From CAYUXF01 sp964448755 (GTDB lineage: Bacteria; Margulisbacteria; Termititenacia; Termititenacales; CAYUXF01), in NCBI GenBank assembly GCA_964448755.1, contig CAYUXF010000016.1, forward strand, positions 1 through 29,242: DNA of 29,242 nt. Reading direction: 5' to 3'. This document shows positions 1-8,854 of the stretch, in pieces (within the stretch, counting starts at the first letter, position 1; each line of letters opens with the position of its first letter). The position numbers were made by a program, and so were the translations under genes. The notes under the pieces were generated by a model, which did not search any database, was not told the DNA's origin, and saw nothing but the letters and a program-made list of their open reading frames with translations.

Positions 1-251
1 TGTAGCCTTTCTGAGGCCATGATCCCGCCCTGGACCGGGCCATATTTTTCAATGGCTTCTCTGGCGTATTGTGCGCAGGTCGGCCTGAACGAACAGCGCG
101 GTCCATCGACAGGCGAAATGTAGTTATTCCAGATCTTTAGCAAAAAGATCGAGCCGTTCTTGACGGTATTGGTGCCATAGTCTTCTCTGATGTCGCCCCA
201 GGAGAAGGCTAAAAGAAATAGCAACAGACTAAGGTAGAAAAAATTCTTCAT
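1..251 (-). CDS. YidD-type protein with signal peptide, 3' end outside window
   Basis: I translated this from the minus strand: the start codon is at 251-249 and 83 codons are visible before the left edge. Residues 1 to about 18 form a hydrophobic signal or anchor (NFFYLSLLLFLLAFSWG). Then comes the YidD signature: W-N-N-Y-I-S-P, G-P-R-C-S-F-R-P-T-C, and A-Q-Y-A-R-E-A-I-E-K-Y-G-P with both cysteines. YidD proteins help insert membrane proteins near YidC in the inner membrane. Classical YidD is short and has no cleavable signal, so an N-terminal hydrophobic leader is a variation and the site of action could differ. The start lies 23 bases inside the end of the upstream TPR gene, which suggests translational coupling. 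The family call is firm; the role is inferred. Confidence 0.82.
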   Translation of the reverse strand, partial: MKNFFYLSLLLFLLAFSWGDIREDYGTNTVKNGSIFLLKIWNNYISPVDGPRCSFRPTCAQYAREAIEKYGPVQGGIMASERL

Positions 252-831
252 TTTTTATCTTTTCCTCCAGCGCTTTTAACCGTAGATCGTCGGGGTTTTC
301 GCGGCGCAGTTTTTCCAATTCTTTAAGTGATTTTTCTTTATTATAACGTTGTTTGAGATATTCTACATCGGCTTTTTTGGCTTTTTTATAATAGCTATAA
401 GCGCCCGGATAGTTTTTTTGGTGGTAGCAGATGATAGCCAGGTTGGTATAAGCGCGGGCATTGTGAGGATCGAGATCTAAAACTTTTTTAAAATATTTTT
501 CCGCCAGGGCTGTCTCTCCTTCGCGGTAATAGCTGGCGCCGATATTCATTAACGGTAAAATAAAGTTTGGCTGGAGTGCTAGTGCTTTGTTTAGTTCGGT
601 ACGGGCCTGCTGATATTGTTCTTGTTCTAAATAGACAAACCCCAGTCCGTTATAACCGCCGGCAAAACGCGGTTCTAGTGCGATCGTCTTTTGATAGTAT
701 TCTATTGCCAGCGGGTAATTCTTGATATCTTCGTAATAGTTGGCAGAGGCGTAGGTTTCAAGATACGAGAGTGCGGTTAATTGACTAAAATTAATGGCAA
801 AGAAAAGTAAAAAAAGTTTAATTTTTTGCAT
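229..831 (-). CDS. Secreted or membrane-anchored TPR protein
   Basis: This 200-residue protein has an N-terminal hydrophobic stretch (about residues 5-20) typical of a signal peptide. Four tetratricopeptide repeats follow, at about residues 24-57, 58-91, 92-125 and 126-159, with the usual G/A-Y and A-x-x-x-Y spacing and L-x-P turns (IALEPRF, LALQPNF, LDLDPHN). The tail from about 160 is lysine- and glutamate-rich and probably helical. TPR solenoids are protein-binding scaffolds; the partner is unknown. There is no clear Shine-Dalgarno sequence before the ATG. The gene is divergent from tig and its end overlaps the YidD-type gene, so the two probably form one operon. Confidence 0.85.
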   Translation of the reverse strand: MQKIKLFLLFFAINFSQLTALSYLETYASANYYEDIKNYPLAIEYYQKTIALEPRFAGGYNGLGFVYLEQEQYQQARTELNKALALQPNFILPLMNIGASYYREGETALAEKYFKKVLDLDPHNARAYTNLAIICYHQKNYPGAYSYYKKAKKADVEYLKQRYNKEKSLKELEKLRRENPDDLRLKALEEKIKNEEFFLP

Positions 832-900
832 ATTAACTGCTATTTTTTAACACAGTTTATTGATTTATTGAACAAAAATTTTGAACGGACCGGCAATTTA

Positions 901-1089
901 ACTACTGTCCAATAAGATAATTGTCAGTTTATTATGACCCCATCCCCTAGCCCCTTCCCCGCAAATGCGGAGAAGGGGGGCATAAAACAACAATATTTCA
1001 TTCTGAACGTGAGCTCTCTCCGCGAAAGCGCGGGGAGAGCGGCAAAAGCCAGAGGGGTTAAAATGGATTGTTTTTAGTTGGACAGTAGT
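901..1089. repeat. MITE-like element with nested hairpins
   Basis: This is the only gene-free stretch over 300 bases (832-1193). The left end ACTACTGTCCAA (901-912) is the exact reverse complement of the right end TTGGACAGTAGT (1078-1089), and nothing coding lies between. Inside are two strong hairpins: 951-978 (12-bp arms, one mismatch, loop AAAT) and 1013-1040 (12-bp arms, one mismatch, loop AAAG). Short C-rich tracts flank them (CCCCATCCCC at about 938). The hexamer AATTTA abuts the left end (895-900) and recurs five bases beyond the right end (1095-1100), so it may be a target duplication, but the offset makes this uncertain. The element has no transposase and would need one in trans. Confidence 0.72.
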
Positions 1090-1120
1090 GTGGTAATTTA
1101 ATATTTGCTCAATATTCGAT

Positions 1121-1149
1121 TTGTAAAAAAGCGGTTATTAGGCTAAAAT
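1121..1149 (+). promoter_or_regulatory. Probable sigma-70-type promoter of tig operon
   Basis: A -35-like TTGTAA (1121-1126) and a -10-like TAAAAT (1144-1149) are separated by 17 bases, the ideal spacing. A second TATAAT at 1168-1173 has no matching -35. The promoter starts about 31 bases beyond the MITE-like element. Confidence 0.5.
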
Positions 1150-1193
1150 TTCTTCCCTTTTTTTGTTTATAATATTATTAAGGAGTAATTGGC

Positions 1194-2297
1194 ATGAAAA
1201 TTTTAAAAAATAAAAGAAACGGCTATACAGTAGAGCTGGAAATAGAAGAAGATTACGCAGAAGTGGAAAAAGCCATAGAGCCAGCTTTTAAAGAAATAAG
1301 CAAAGATGTTAAAGTTCCCGGCTTTCGGCCAGGTAAAGTAACGCGCGCTATTTTTGAGCAACATTTTGGCAAAGAAGTGCTGATCGAAAAAGCAGCTAAC
1401 TTGGCTATGAACGAAGCTTACCGTAAAGCTATTGAAGAGGCGGCACTTGAGCCGGTCGATTATCCGCGCGATATTGATATGAAAAAATTTGAACCAGGAA
1501 AACCGCTGGGTTTTTCTTTAAAAATAGATGTTGTGCCTGAAGTTAAGCTAAAAAAATACAAAGGCTTAAAGGCGGAAAAAGAAGATGCCGCAGTTACTGA
1601 TGCGGATATTAATGAGCAGCTGGAGAGAATGCGCGAGAACTTTGCCGACTACCAGGATGCTGAACGTCCGGTTAAAGACGAAGATATTGTCTCTTATGCT
1701 ATTAAGGCGTTTGACGGCGAGACCCCGGTAGCAATGTGGACCAGAGAAAAGTCCGGTACGCGTGTCGGTCTTAAGAGTATTTCTGAGGAATTTGACCAGG
1801 CCCTGATCGGCATGAAAAAGGATGAGACCAAAACATTTGCACTTAAATTTAAAGAAGATTACATGTCCGCTGAAGTTGCTGGCAAAGAGATCAAGTTTGA
1901 AGTGACAATTACTGAAATTAAAGAAAAAGTGCTGCCGGAGCTCAATGATGAGCTGGCAAAAAAAGCGGCCGGTAAAGAAACGCTCGACGCGCTTAAAGAA
2001 GAAATAGTAAAACATTTAGAAGAACAGAAAAAAGAGAAAGTGGAGAATGACTTTAAAGATAAAGTTATTGCCGAGTTAATTAAAAACAATCCGGTAGAGT
2101 TGCCGCAGGCCATGATCGACGGCGAAGTTGATTCAATGATCAATAACTTAAAAATGCAGCTGAACCGTTCTAATTTAAAATTAGAAGATTANNNNNNNNN
2201 NNNNNNNNNNNNNNNNNNNNNNNNNNNNNNNNNNNNNNNNNNNNNNNNNNNNNNNNNNNNNNNNNNNNNNNNNNNNNNNNNNNNNNNNNNNAAATAG
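1194..2297 (+). CDS. tig: Trigger factor, C-terminus in assembly gap
   Basis: This is the ribosome-associated chaperone and peptidyl-prolyl isomerase that meets nascent chains at the exit tunnel. The N-terminal ribosome-binding signature V-P-G-F-R-P-G-K is at about residues 41-48. The middle region (about 145-240) fits the FKBP-like domain, and from about 250 on is the helical C-terminal chaperone domain. A strong AAGGAG precedes the ATG. Only 332 residues are read before the 100-N gap, whereas the family usually has about 430. The stop at 2295-2297 after the gap is in frame only if the gap is really 100 bases, so the true end is unknown. It is the first gene of a tig-clpX-lon protein-quality operon. 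Confidence 0.93.
   Translation: MKILKNKRNGYTVELEIEEDYAEVEKAIEPAFKEISKDVKVPGFRPGKVTRAIFEQHFGKEVLIEKAANLAMNEAYRKAIEEAALEPVDYPRDIDMKKFEPGKPLGFSLKIDVVPEVKLKKYKGLKAEKEDAAVTDADINEQLERMRENFADYQDAERPVKDEDIVSYAIKAFDGETPVAMWTREKSGTRVGLKSISEEFDQALIGMKKDETKTFALKFKEDYMSAEVAGKEIKFEVTITEIKEKVLPELNDELAKKAAGKETLDALKEEIVKHLEEQKKEKVENDFKDKVIAELIKNNPVELPQAMIDGEVDSMINNLKMQLNRSNLKLEDXXXXXXXXXXXXXXXXXXXXXXXXXXXXXXXXXXK
2192..2291. other. Assembly gap of 100 N
   Basis: This run of exactly 100 N is most likely a fixed-length scaffold placeholder. It interrupts tig, and the missing sequence may be longer than shown. Confidence 0.97.
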
Positions 2298-2306
2298 GGG
2301 CTTTTA

Positions 2307-3614
2307 ATGGCCAATTTTTATAATTCAAATATACCAACCTGTGCTTTTTGCGGCAGAACGCAAGATCAGGTAAAAAAACTCATTGCCGGGCCAAACGTCT
2401 ATATTTGCGATGAATGTATCTCGCTTTGTCAGGGCATTATTGATGAAGAGATCAAGAAAGACACCGTTCCGGGGAAAAAGCTCAGTTCAGCTAAAGCTAC
2501 TGCAACGCTGGAACTGGAAAATCTTTTGGCTCCCAAAGAGATCCACCGTTATTTAGATAAATATATTATTGGGCAAGAAAAAGCTAAAAAAATTCTGGCG
2601 GTGGCGGTCTATAATCACTACAAAAGAATTTTGGCCAGTAAAGATAAAGAGAATAAAGACAGTACCGAGCTTAATAAAAGCAATATTTTAGTGATAGGCC
2701 CTACCGGTACCGGTAAAACTTTGGTTGCTAGTACGCTGGCTCGTTTATTGGATGTTCCTTTTGCCATAGCCGACGCCACCAACTTAACAGAGGCCGGTTA
2801 TGTTGGCGAAGATGTTGAAAATGTCTTATCTCGTTTGTTGCAAGTAGCCGACGGTGATATTGCCCGTGCTGAACAGGGAATTGTTTATATAGATGAAATC
2901 GATAAACTTTCGCGCAAATCTGAGAACCCTTCTATTACCCGAGATGTTTCTGGCGAAGGGGTTCAGCAGGCGCTCTTAAAAATGATCGAGGGGACAATTG
3001 TCAATGTCTCGCCAAAATCGGGTGGACGCAAACATCCACAGGGAAACTTTGTGCAAATTAATACCGAAAATATTTTATTTATTTGCGGTGGTTCGTTTGC
3101 CGGCATTGAGGATATTATTGGCCGACGTTTAAATAAAAAAGTTGTTGGCTTTGAGAGCAAAGCTAAAAAAGAAGAAAAGAAAAAAGAAGAAAATATTACT
3201 TTTGAAAAAGTTGTAACCGAAGATCTTTTAAAGTTTGGCTTAATTCCTGAACTGATTGGCCGTTTGCCGATTATTGCGCCTCTTCATGACCTGAGCGAAG
3301 AAGCCTTAATTGATATTTTGACAAAACCGAAAAACGCCATCACTAAACAGTATCAAAAATTACTGGCTTACGATGGTATAGAGCTGGAATTTACGGACGA
3401 GGCTTTGCATGAAATTGCCGGGTTGGCCATTAAGCGCAAAATGGGCGCTCGGGCGTTGCGCTCAGTTACAGAAGAAATTATGCTTGATATTATGTATCAT
3501 GCCCCTTCGCAAAAAGAAAAGGCGGAAAAAATAGTAATTGACCGCGATAAGGTTTTGGCCGTTTATAGCGGCGAAAAAGATGAGGCTGGCAAAAAAAACA
3601 AAGAAGCGGCCTAG
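2307..3614 (+). CDS. clpX: ATP-dependent Clp protease ATP-binding subunit ClpX
   Basis: This hexameric AAA+ unfoldase feeds substrates to ClpP. Domains in order: a zinc-binding N-domain with C12, C15, C34 and C37; Walker A GPTGTGKT at 131-138; the pore loop G-Y-V-G-E-D at about 164-169; Walker B IVYIDEID at 192-199; the R-K-H-P-Q motif; and the C-terminal small domain with G-R-L-P and K-M-G-A-R-A-L-R. At 435 residues it has normal length and is intact. GGGG six bases before the ATG serves as ribosome binding site. clpP, the usual upstream neighbour, is not visible and may lie in the gap. lon follows after 22 bases. Confidence 0.97.
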   Translation: MANFYNSNIPTCAFCGRTQDQVKKLIAGPNVYICDECISLCQGIIDEEIKKDTVPGKKLSSAKATATLELENLLAPKEIHRYLDKYIIGQEKAKKILAVAVYNHYKRILASKDKENKDSTELNKSNILVIGPTGTGKTLVASTLARLLDVPFAIADATNLTEAGYVGEDVENVLSRLLQVADGDIARAEQGIVYIDEIDKLSRKSENPSITRDVSGEGVQQALLKMIEGTIVNVSPKSGGRKHPQGNFVQINTENILFICGGSFAGIEDIIGRRLNKKVVGFESKAKKEEKKKEENITFEKVVTEDLLKFGLIPELIGRLPIIAPLHDLSEEALIDILTKPKNAITKQYQKLLAYDGIELEFTDEALHEIAGLAIKRKMGARALRSVTEEIMLDIMYHAPSQKEKAEKIVIDRDKVLAVYSGEKDEAGKKNKEAA

Positions 3615-3636
3615 TTTTTAGATAAAGGGGAGTTCC

Positions 3637-6045
3637 GTGAAAGAAGCAAACAGAGAGCTGCCGGTAATTCCTTTAAAAAACATTGTTGTTTTCCCCGCAA
3701 TGATCGTTCCCATTTACGTTGGCCGTGCCAGGTCTTTAGCTGCATTAGAGGCGGCGACAGCCGGCGATAAAAAGCAGATTTTTTTAGCTGCCCAAAAAGA
3801 CAATGCGGTTAAAGAGCCTGCCAGTTTTGAGGAGCTTTATGCTGTTGGGACAATAGCTAAAATATTACAGCTCTTGAGATTGCCAGACGGTACGGTTAAA
3901 GTCTTGGTAGAAGGCGTGGCTCGCGCTGCTATTGCGGAGGAACGCGGGATAGAGCCATATTTTAAAGCTGGACTTACTTTATTGACGGACATTCTTAAAC
4001 CCAGTGAGCAATTGGAAAAAGTATTAAAGCAAACGGTAGAAAAGTTTGATGACTTTGTAAAGGTTAATAAGAAGATTCCCGCCGAAACGCTGATGTCCAT
4101 TGTTAATACCGATGACCCTGCCCGTTTAAGCGATCTGGTGGTCTCTTATTTGTCACTTAGTTTAGCTGAAAAACAACAGCAGCTGGAAACGCTCGATGTT
4201 TTAGAGCGGCTGACGCTGATCAATCGTTATTTGCTGCGTGAAGTAGGCTTGTTGGATGTAGAAAAAAAACTGCATAATAAAGTTCAAGATCAAATAGAAA
4301 AAGTTCAAAAAGAGTATTATTTAAAAGAAAAACTTAAAGAGATCCAAAAAGAGCTTGGTGAAAATTTTGAGAGTTATTCAGAAACCGAAGAGTATAAAGT
4401 AAAAATTGAACGCAGTGCTATGCCGCCAGATACCAGAAAAAAAGCTTTTCGGGAGCTTTCGCGTTTGGAAAAACTACAGAGTGTTTCCGCTGAAGCCAAT
4501 GTAATTAGGACTTATCTCGATTGGCTGCTCGATATTCCCTGGCAGGCGCAAGGTGCCGCGCCGGCTGTTGATCTCTCGCGGGTCAGGAATGTTTTAGATG
4601 AAGATCACTATGGTTTGGAAAAAATTAAAGAGCGGATCGTTGAATATTTGGCTGTTTTTTATAATACGGGCAAGCCGGCCGGTTCAATTATTTTGTTTGC
4701 CGGACCGCCGGGGGTTGGCAAAACCTCAATAGTGCAGTCTATTGCCCGTTCTATGGGGCGGGAGTTTTACCGTATTTCATTAGGCGGCCTGCACGATGAG
4801 GCGGAACTGCGCGGCCATCGCCGGACGTATGTTGGGGCAATGCCGGGCAAAATAATTCAGGCGCTAGCTAAAACTAAAAGTAAAACGCCGGTAATTTTAT
4901 TAGATGAAATAGATAAGCTGGGTAAAGATCACCGTGGCGATCCGGCCGCGGTTTTAATGGAGATACTTGATCCGGCCCAGAATAAATATTTTATGGATAA
5001 TTATCTGGAAGTTCCCATTGATCTTTCCGGTGTGCTTTTTATTGCCACAGCCAATAATTATTTTGATATACCTGGTCCGCTGCTTGACCGGCTGGAGCTT
5101 TTAAAATTATCAGGCTATACCGAAGAGGAAAAGCTGCAGATCGCCAGACGGCATTTGCTGCCCCAGGTCTTAAAAGAGAGTGGCTTGGCTGAGACGGAAC
5201 TTGATTTTACCGAAGAGGGCTTGCGAATGATCATTGGTGAATACACCCGAGAAGCAGGCCTGCGTGATTTCCGGCGGAAACTGGCGGATATTTGCCGCCG
5301 GGCTGTTAAAAATAAGCTGGAAAACAAAAAAATATATAAAAAGATTAGCCGGCACAATATGCATTACTATTTAGGGGTGCCGCCTTATACAGCGGAAATC
5401 CATGAAATAAATGATGAGGTCGGCGTAGTTAAGGGACTGGCCTGGACCGAGGCGGGCGGCGACATTCTGCCGATAGAAACAACGGTCATGCCAGGCAAGG
5501 GCGAACTGATCCTGACCGGCAAGCTTGGCGAGGTCATGCAGGAATCCGCTAAGGCTGCCTTGACCTTTGTGCGTTCTCGTTGTGCGGAGCTGTTATTGGA
5601 AAAAGATTTTTACAAAAAGAGCGATATTCATATTCATCTGCCGGAAGGAGCTATTCCTAAAGATGGCCCTTCTGCCGGTGTGGCCATTGCCGTTTCTATT
5701 GCTTCTGCGCTTGCGGGGCTACCGGTGCGTGGCGATGTGGCCATGACCGGCGAAATTACATTGCGTGGCCGAATTTTAAAAATTGGCGGCTTAAAAGAAA
5801 AAATATTAGCGGCGGCCCGCAATGAAATAAAGGCGGTCTTGTTTCCTGCCGAAAATAAGCCGGAGATCAAAGAGTTTTCCGGTAAAATAAAAAAGAAAGT
5901 CCAGTTGGTTCCGGTTAAGACCATGGATGATGTTTTCTTTTATGTTATTAAAGGGTATAAAAAGGACGAGCTGACCACTAAAATTTCACCGGAAATTTTA
6001 GCTGAAGACATTGATGGTATTGCTGACGATAATTTTATCAGTTAA
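3637..6045 (+). CDS. lon: ATP-dependent protease Lon
   Basis: This cytoplasmic homo-oligomeric AAA+ serine protease degrades misfolded and regulatory proteins. It has the substrate-binding N-domain (about 1-200, starting E-L-P-V-I-P-L-K-N), a coiled region, Walker A GPPGVGKT at 356-363, Walker B VILLDEIDK, and the protease domain with catalytic Ser679 in P-K-D-G-P-S-A-G and Lys720 in G-G-L-K-E-K. At 802 residues it matches the LonA class. The start is GTG with AAGGGGAG just upstream. A short acidic tail follows the protease domain. It sits between clpX and a UPF0182 gene on the same strand, only 19 bases before the latter. Confidence 0.97.
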   Translation: MKEANRELPVIPLKNIVVFPAMIVPIYVGRARSLAALEAATAGDKKQIFLAAQKDNAVKEPASFEELYAVGTIAKILQLLRLPDGTVKVLVEGVARAAIAEERGIEPYFKAGLTLLTDILKPSEQLEKVLKQTVEKFDDFVKVNKKIPAETLMSIVNTDDPARLSDLVVSYLSLSLAEKQQQLETLDVLERLTLINRYLLREVGLLDVEKKLHNKVQDQIEKVQKEYYLKEKLKEIQKELGENFESYSETEEYKVKIERSAMPPDTRKKAFRELSRLEKLQSVSAEANVIRTYLDWLLDIPWQAQGAAPAVDLSRVRNVLDEDHYGLEKIKERIVEYLAVFYNTGKPAGSIILFAGPPGVGKTSIVQSIARSMGREFYRISLGGLHDEAELRGHRRTYVGAMPGKIIQALAKTKSKTPVILLDEIDKLGKDHRGDPAAVLMEILDPAQNKYFMDNYLEVPIDLSGVLFIATANNYFDIPGPLLDRLELLKLSGYTEEEKLQIARRHLLPQVLKESGLAETELDFTEEGLRMIIGEYTREAGLRDFRRKLADICRRAVKNKLENKKIYKKISRHNMHYYLGVPPYTAEIHEINDEVGVVKGLAWTEAGGDILPIETTVMPGKGELILTGKLGEVMQESAKAALTFVRSRCAELLLEKDFYKKSDIHIHLPEGAIPKDGPSAGVAIAVSIASALAGLPVRGDVAMTGEITLRGRILKIGGLKEKILAAARNEIKAVLFPAENKPEIKEFSGKIKKKVQLVPVKTMDDVFFYVIKGYKKDELTTKISPEILAEDIDGIADDNFIS

Positions 6046-6064
6046 ATAAAAAAGGGAGTTTTTT

Positions 6065-8788
6065 ATGTGGCAGAAGAAACATTTTTATTATGGTCTGGCT
6101 TTTTTTGCGGCATTTTTTCTTTTAGCTGTTTTAACAAATTTGTTGCCGGATATTTTTTGGTTCAATAGCTTAGGCTATTTTGCTGTTTTTTTTACCAGGG
6201 TGAAAATACAGCTTGTTGTCTGGCTTTCGGCATTTTTGATCTCTTTTATTTTTATTTTTTTAAACCTTGATTTAGCGCGTCGTTTTTTTGAAAAAATGCG
6301 GGTCAATGCCGGTTACAATAAATTTACGGCGTTTTTGAATAATTTTTTTGGTGTTGATCTTTTTTCCAGGGAGAAGATCATTAATCTAACGCCGGCTTAC
6401 TTAAAGGGCCTGTTCTGGCTGATCTTAGCGCTGACTTTTTTTATCTCTTTAAGCGTAGCTGGTTTTTGTAGCAGCTGGTGGCTGAAATTTGCCGTTTATT
6501 TTAAGCAGAGCTCTTTTGCGCTGACCGATCCGCTTTTTAATAAAGATATTAGTTTCTATGTTTTTACGCTGCCGGTTTGGAAAATATTTTTCAGTCAGGC
6601 CGGTGTTTTATTGTTTTTTTCTGTTGCCGGCGCATTGTTTTTCTATTTGCTCTCAGGTGAAATGGATATTTGGACCGGATTAAAAGGCCGGCCTAAAAAA
6701 CATCTTTCTTTTCTGGGCTTTCTTTTTTCGCTCTGGTTTTTGCTGGGTGTACGGCTGGCTGCTTTTGATCTGCTTTTTTCGCGGCAGGGTATTGTTTTTG
6801 GCGCGGGGTTTACGGATATTTACGGGCAGTTGATTTCGCTGAAGGTTTTAACCTGGCTGCTGATAATTTTAGCGGCAATGTTTTTAATTAATATTCGTCG
6901 TAGCGGCTTGCGTTTGCCTATTGCGGGGGCTGGCGTGATCTTGATAGTTGCCGTGCTGCTTGGCGGTATTTATCCTGCTGTTTTGCAAAAGCTGGTAGTT
7001 TCACCTAACGAGCTAAATAAAGAACGGCCTTTTTTGGAACATAATATTAAGTATACCCGGCAGGCTTATCAGCTCAATAAAATAAAAAACATGGAATTTC
7101 CGTATACTCCTGGCATAGATAAGGCCGCTTTGCGACAGAATAAGTCGGTCATAGAAAATATCCGGGTTTGGGATCCTCGTCCGCTGCGCGAAACTTATAA
7201 ACAAATTCAGGAGATCCGTCTTCACTATGATTTTAATGATATTGACATTGACCGCTATGTTATTAATGGCCAGCCCCAGCAGTTAATGTTGGCGGCCAGA
7301 GAACTTAATGCCGAACAGATCCCGTTGCGGGCTAAAAACTGGATCAATGAAAAACTAATGTATACTCACGGGTATGGTGTTGTTGCCAATAAAGTTAATG
7401 AGGTTACGCCTGAAGGACTGCCGCGTTTGATAGTTAAGGATATTCCGCCGGTTTCCGCACAGTTGGAAATTACTCGTCCGGAAATTTATTATGGTGAAAA
7501 AACCAATAATTATGTGATCGTAAATACAACTGCCGATGAATTTGACTATCCGGCCGGCGATGACAATAAATATACCAGATATGCCGGCAACGGCGGTGTT
7601 CCATTAAATAATTTTTTTAGAAAAATAGTCTATGCGTTAAAATTTTCTGATCTTAAATTATTGATCAGCAGTTATATTACCAGGGAGAGCAAGGTTCTTT
7701 ATGAGCGCAATATTTTAGTGCGACTCAATAAAATAATGCCTTGTCTGCATTATGACGGTGATCCCTATATTGTTATTGATGATGAAACCGGCAGACTCTA
7801 CTGGATCATTGATGCCTATACGACAACGACGATGTATCCTTATGCCCAGCCTTACAGCCGCGAACTTAATTATATTAGAAATTCTGTCAAAGTGATCGTT
7901 GATGCTTATCACGGCAGTGTGGCTTTTTATCTGGCCGATCCAGCTGATCCGATCATTAATACGTATGCTGCGATTTTCCCCGGTGTTTTTAAGCCGCTGC
8001 AAGAAATACCCGCCGGGTTAAAAAAACATCTCCGTTATCCTGAAGACCTTTTTATGGTGCAGGCGGCAATGTACCGGACTTATCACATGACCGATCCCGG
8101 TGTTTTTTATAATTTAGAAGATCTTTGGGAATTTGCCCGTCAAAAATACGAGAAAAACACCGTGGTCATGGAACCGTATTATTTTTATAGTAAGCTGCCG
8201 GGCAAAGAAGAGCTCGAATATTTACTGGCAGTGCCGTTTACGCCAGCCAAAAAAAATAATCTGATAGCTCTGATGGCAGTGAATTGCGACCAGCAAAATT
8301 ACGGGGAATTTTCTCTACTTAAAATGCCGAAAAAAGAATTAGTTTACGGTCCCTTGCAGGTAGATGCCCGCATTGACCAGGATGCCGAGATCTCTAAAGA
8401 ACTGACACTTTGGTCGCAAGAGGGTTCCGGTGTTATCCGTGGCAATATGCTGGTAATGCCGCTGGAGAAAACGCTGCTTTTTGTTGAGCCAATTTATTTG
8501 CAGGCGGCCAGTTCTAAAATACCGGAACTTAAGCGGGTGGTTGTGGCACAGGGGGATAAGCTGGCAATGCGGATCTCTTTTGGTGAAGCCTTTTCGGCGG
8601 TTTTACAGATGAATAGCGGCAATGGGGTCGTTGCGCAAGTCGACATGACGCTTAAAGAGTTGGCGGCGCAGGCGGCGGTTGTCTATCAGCGGTTGGAGAG
8701 CGCTTTAAAAAGCAGTCAATGGCAGGAGTATGGACAAAAAATGTCTGAACTAAAAGAAATTATTTTGAAGATGGGGCAGGCTAATTGA
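6065..8788 (+). CDS. UPF0182 (COG1615) family membrane protein
   Basis: This 907-residue protein has about seven membrane helices in its first 310 residues, then a large soluble domain. The soluble part carries the features I know from UPF0182: G-Q-P-Q-Q-L-M-L-A-A-R-E-L, a T-H-G-Y-G-V-V block with N-x-V-x-x-x-T-P-E-G-L-P, P-E-I-Y-Y-G-E, and D-x-x-T-G-R-L-Y-W-I-I-D-A-Y-T. Length agrees with the family. No function is established for it. GGGAG is six bases before the ATG. It lies 19 bases after lon and ahead of the outer-membrane genes, so co-transcription is likely, but this does not reveal its job. Confidence 0.92.
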   Translation: MWQKKHFYYGLAFFAAFFLLAVLTNLLPDIFWFNSLGYFAVFFTRVKIQLVVWLSAFLISFIFIFLNLDLARRFFEKMRVNAGYNKFTAFLNNFFGVDLFSREKIINLTPAYLKGLFWLILALTFFISLSVAGFCSSWWLKFAVYFKQSSFALTDPLFNKDISFYVFTLPVWKIFFSQAGVLLFFSVAGALFFYLLSGEMDIWTGLKGRPKKHLSFLGFLFSLWFLLGVRLAAFDLLFSRQGIVFGAGFTDIYGQLISLKVLTWLLIILAAMFLINIRRSGLRLPIAGAGVILIVAVLLGGIYPAVLQKLVVSPNELNKERPFLEHNIKYTRQAYQLNKIKNMEFPYTPGIDKAALRQNKSVIENIRVWDPRPLRETYKQIQEIRLHYDFNDIDIDRYVINGQPQQLMLAARELNAEQIPLRAKNWINEKLMYTHGYGVVANKVNEVTPEGLPRLIVKDIPPVSAQLEITRPEIYYGEKTNNYVIVNTTADEFDYPAGDDNKYTRYAGNGGVPLNNFFRKIVYALKFSDLKLLISSYITRESKVLYERNILVRLNKIMPCLHYDGDPYIVIDDETGRLYWIIDAYTTTTMYPYAQPYSRELNYIRNSVKVIVDAYHGSVAFYLADPADPIINTYAAIFPGVFKPLQEIPAGLKKHLRYPEDLFMVQAAMYRTYHMTDPGVFYNLEDLWEFARQKYEKNTVVMEPYYFYSKLPGKEELEYLLAVPFTPAKKNNLIALMAVNCDQQNYGEFSLLKMPKKELVYGPLQVDARIDQDAEISKELTLWSQEGSGVIRGNMLVMPLEKTLLFVEPIYLQAASSKIPELKRVVVAQGDKLAMRISFGEAFSAVLQMNSGNGVVAQVDMTLKELAAQAAVVYQRLESALKSSQWQEYGQKMSELKEIILKMGQAN

Positions 8789-8854
8789 ATTGACCGGTAG
8801 ATGATTTTTTAGTCGGCGTTTATTTTGGCATATGTTAATATTAATATAATTATA

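Noticed and set aside
8790..8850. Separate promoter before tamB (TTGGCA and TATAAT)
   Set aside because: The possible boxes are 14 or 20 bases apart and the area is very AT-rich, so chance matches are expected.
8825..8854. TTG start for the TamB-like gene
   Set aside because: Starting at ATG 8855 gives a clean signal peptide; the ten extra residues would spoil it.
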